DNA of 9,197 nucleotides from an uncultured Propionibacteriaceae bacterium (GTDB lineage: Bacteria > Actinomycetota > Actinomycetes > Propionibacteriales > Propionibacteriaceae), in assembly GCA_937859105.1 (NCBI GenBank), contig CALMAD010000172.1, positions 1 through 9,197 on the forward strand. The letters are read 5' to 3'. This document shows, piece by piece, positions 6,847-9,197 of the stretch. How positions within the stretch are numbered: the stretch's first letter is position 1; each line of letters opens with the position of its first letter. Position numbers and translations under genes: made by a program. The notes beneath the pieces were generated by a model. The model made no database searches, was not told the DNA's origin, and saw nothing but the letters and a program-made list of their open reading frames with translations.

Positions 6847-6850
<4 letters not shown>
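6290..6850 (+). CDS. amrA: AMMECR1-domain protein (AmmeMemoRadiSam system protein A)
   Basis: A 186-residue cytoplasmic protein of the AMMECR1 family, conserved from archaea to humans. The diagnostic LRGCIG motif is at 54-59, with the conserved Cys as C57. Other family blocks are VRENALAAALRDPRF (72-86), EVSVLSPPEPV (99-109) and RRGTFLPQVWEQL (134-146), followed by GLPIGKW near the end. The length is normal for the single-domain form. The ATG at 6290 overlaps the upstream TGA (ATGA) and has a strong Shine-Dalgarno. The stop at 6848-6850 overlaps the GTG of the radical SAM gene, so all three proteins are likely made in step. The function is unknown; the motif suggests a binding or catalytic site. 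amrA is an informal symbol. Confidence 0.93.
6834..6844 (+). promoter_or_regulatory. Ribosome binding site of the radical SAM gene
   Basis: GGGAGGAGGAG two bases before the GTG at 6847, or seven when measured from the first AGG. It sits within the last codons of the AMMECR1-domain gene (WEEET) and decides the GTG start. Confidence 0.75.
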
Positions 6851-7944
<1,094 letters not shown>

Positions 7945-8007
7945 ACATCTCGTCCCGCAGGGTGTGCCGCGAGGGGGCTGAACCCGCCGATCAATAGCAT
8001 TTCGGCC
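7945..8007 (+). promoter_or_regulatory. Short intergenic region with a candidate leaderless promoter
   Basis: 63 bases between the radical SAM stop and the next ATG. TAGCAT (7995-8000) matches TANNNT and ends exactly seven bases before the ATG at 8008, the spacing expected if transcription begins on the A of the start codon. No Shine-Dalgarno is present before that ATG. The -35 region (around 7971-7977, GAGGGGG) is not consensus. I see no convincing terminator hairpin for the upstream operon. Confidence 0.4.
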
Positions 8008-9171
8008 ATGACAACACCCCTGTTGCGCCCAAGCCCGATGGACATGGGCGCGATTTTCTCCAGCTCTTTCGCGATCCTCAAGAAGCGCCCGCTGCAGTTC
8101 GTCACGATCCTGCTGCTGCCGATGGCCCTGATGGTCGCCATCATCCTCATCTTCGCCCTCGCCATGATTCCGATCGCTCAGGGCGGCCGTGACGCCGCCG
8201 TCGGCGGCGTGGTGCTCGGCGTCCTGGTGTTCTTCGTCGCGATGGTCGTCGTGACCCTCTTCGAGTACCGCGCGCTCGCCATGATGAGCGTGGCCACCTA
8301 CGACATCGCCGCCGGGCGGGAGTCGTCGACCGGCAACCTGATGGCCCGCACCAAGGGCGTGATGGGCCGCGTGTTCGTCCTGCTGATCGCGGTCTACGCC
8401 GCCGCCTTGCTGGTCGGGCTCATCTTCGCCGGAATCGTCGGCGGGGCGGTCGGCCTCGCGAGCGGGCGCGGCGACGGCAGCGGCGCCGGTGGCGTGGCCG
8501 GCCTGGTGATCCTGCTGTATCTGGCGGTCATCGTCGTCTCGGTCTACCTGGGCGTCCGGTGGATGTTCCTGCTGCCGATCCTCGGGCTCGAGGGGCGCAG
8601 CGGCTTCGCCTCGCTCGGCCGCTCGTGGCAGATGACCAAGGGCAACTTCTGGCGGCTCTTCCTCACCTCCTTCGTGGAGTCGATCGCGATCGGCGTCGTC
8701 CTCGTCCTGCTGTACCTGGTGTCGGTGGCCATCCTCCTGGGCGCCTCCGGCGGCGGCGAGAACATGGGCGCCGCGGGGATCGTGGTGGGCGTCATCCTCG
8801 CCATCGTCTGGCTGGCCGTGATGCTGCTGGTCACGCCGTTCGACCAGGTGTTCAGGACGGTCATGTACCTCGATCAGCTCGGCCGCGATCAGCTCGCCGG
8901 ACGCGGCCCGCAGCCGGGCGCGCCGGCCCAGATGCCCGGCGTCGATCCGGCCCAGCAGCTCGGGTACGGCGCCGGCGGCGCGACCGCGTATCAGGGCGGC
9001 CAGCACGGGTACCCGCAGTACGGCCAGCAGCCCGTGGAGCAGAGCCAGGCCCCGGAGTACGGCGCGCAGCCGTACGGCCAGTACGGCCAGAATCCGGACG
9101 CCCCGCAGGCCGGGCCGGCTGGCCCCGCGCCCGACCCTGACCCTGAGAAGAAGGACGGCCCCGCCTCCTGA
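8008..9171 (+). CDS. Polytopic membrane protein, glycerophosphodiester phosphodiesterase membrane-domain-like
   Basis: A 387-residue integral membrane protein. The N-terminus LLRPSPMDMGAIFSSSFAILKKRP (residues 5-28, with the amphipathic start typical of this group) precedes about six hydrophobic segments (roughly 30-55, 63-90, 119-150, 162-193, 220-245, 254-277). The block RSWQMTKGNFWRLF (205-218) before a membrane span is characteristic of the actinobacterial family annotated as 'glycerophosphoryl diester phosphodiesterase membrane domain-containing'. No catalytic phosphodiesterase domain is present, so enzymatic activity should not be assumed. Residues about 297-387 form a hydrophilic low-complexity tail rich in Gln, Gly, Tyr, Pro and Ala with YGQ repeats, ending in a charged PDPDPEKKDGPAS. 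The start has no Shine-Dalgarno but a well-placed -10 candidate. Function unknown; a role in membrane organisation or transport is only a guess. Confidence 0.85.
   Translation: MTTPLLRPSPMDMGAIFSSSFAILKKRPLQFVTILLLPMALMVAIILIFALAMIPIAQGGRDAAVGGVVLGVLVFFVAMVVVTLFEYRALAMMSVATYDIAAGRESSTGNLMARTKGVMGRVFVLLIAVYAAALLVGLIFAGIVGGAVGLASGRGDGSGAGGVAGLVILLYLAVIVVSVYLGVRWMFLLPILGLEGRSGFASLGRSWQMTKGNFWRLFLTSFVESIAIGVVLVLLYLVSVAILLGASGGGENMGAAGIVVGVILAIVWLAVMLLVTPFDQVFRTVMYLDQLGRDQLAGRGPQPGAPAQMPGVDPAQQLGYGAGGATAYQGGQHGYPQYGQQPVEQSQAPEYGAQPYGQYGQNPDAPQAGPAGPAPDPDPEKKDGPAS
9019..9090 (+). repeat. YGQ-encoding short repeats in the membrane protein tail
   Basis: The nine-base word TACGGCCAG (Tyr-Gly-Gln) occurs at 9019-9027, 9073-9081 and 9082-9090, the last two in tandem, with related TACGGCGC words nearby. 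This gives the low-complexity Tyr/Gly/Gln tail and could vary in copy number between strains. Confidence 0.6.
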
Positions 9172-9197
9172 CCACTCCTCTCCCGCTCGGGCCCCGC

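Noticed and set aside
7945..8007. Possible rho-independent terminator after the radical SAM gene
   Set aside because: Only a weak GGG/CCC pairing is visible and there is no T-run, so no terminator is called.

Overview
The window is very GC-rich DNA (well above 70 percent by eye, with codon third positions almost always G or C). It has GTG as well as ATG starts, strong AGGAGG-type ribosome binding sites and class B penicillin-binding-protein architecture. Together these point to a high-GC Actinomycetota chromosome. A more precise placement is a guess. A secreted rhamnosidase with C-terminal repeats would fit a polysaccharide-degrading soil lineage such as the Cellulomonadaceae or Promicromonosporaceae, but nothing here proves it. 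I see no rRNA, tRNA, CRISPR array, transposase or integrase.

Layout, left to right. (1) At 1-449, on the minus strand and cut by the window edge, lies the N-terminal 149 codons of an unrecognised membrane-anchored protein. It has a proline-rich repeat, an arginine-rich stretch, one membrane span and the start of an exported domain. (2) After a divergent 109-base gap, 559-2487 (+) encodes a class B penicillin-binding protein with an NTF2-like (MecA_N) N-terminal domain and all three transpeptidase motifs. (3) Three bases beyond its stop, a convergent minus-strand gene at 2491-5271 encodes a secreted GH78 alpha-L-rhamnosidase. (4) A 215-base divergent intergenic region (5272-5486) holds candidate promoters and an inverted repeat. 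(5) Then comes a tightly overlapping plus-strand operon at 5487-7944. It encodes the three components of the AmmeMemoRadiSam system: a MEMO1-family protein (B), an AMMECR1-domain protein (A) and a radical SAM enzyme. (6) At 8008-9171 (+) lies a polytopic membrane protein resembling the glycerophosphodiester phosphodiesterase membrane domain family, with a Gln/Tyr/Gly/Pro-rich tail and an apparently leaderless start.

How the genes relate. The three AmmeMemoRadiSam genes overlap by 4 bases at both junctions, each with a strong Shine-Dalgarno sequence, so they are very probably one translationally coupled unit. The biochemical role of this conserved trio is not established, as far as I know, which makes it the most interesting part of the window. 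The rhamnosidase is divergent from it and may share regulatory DNA, but there is no functional reason to link them. The penicillin-binding protein acts in wall peptidoglycan synthesis. The two unassigned membrane proteins are placed only by topology.
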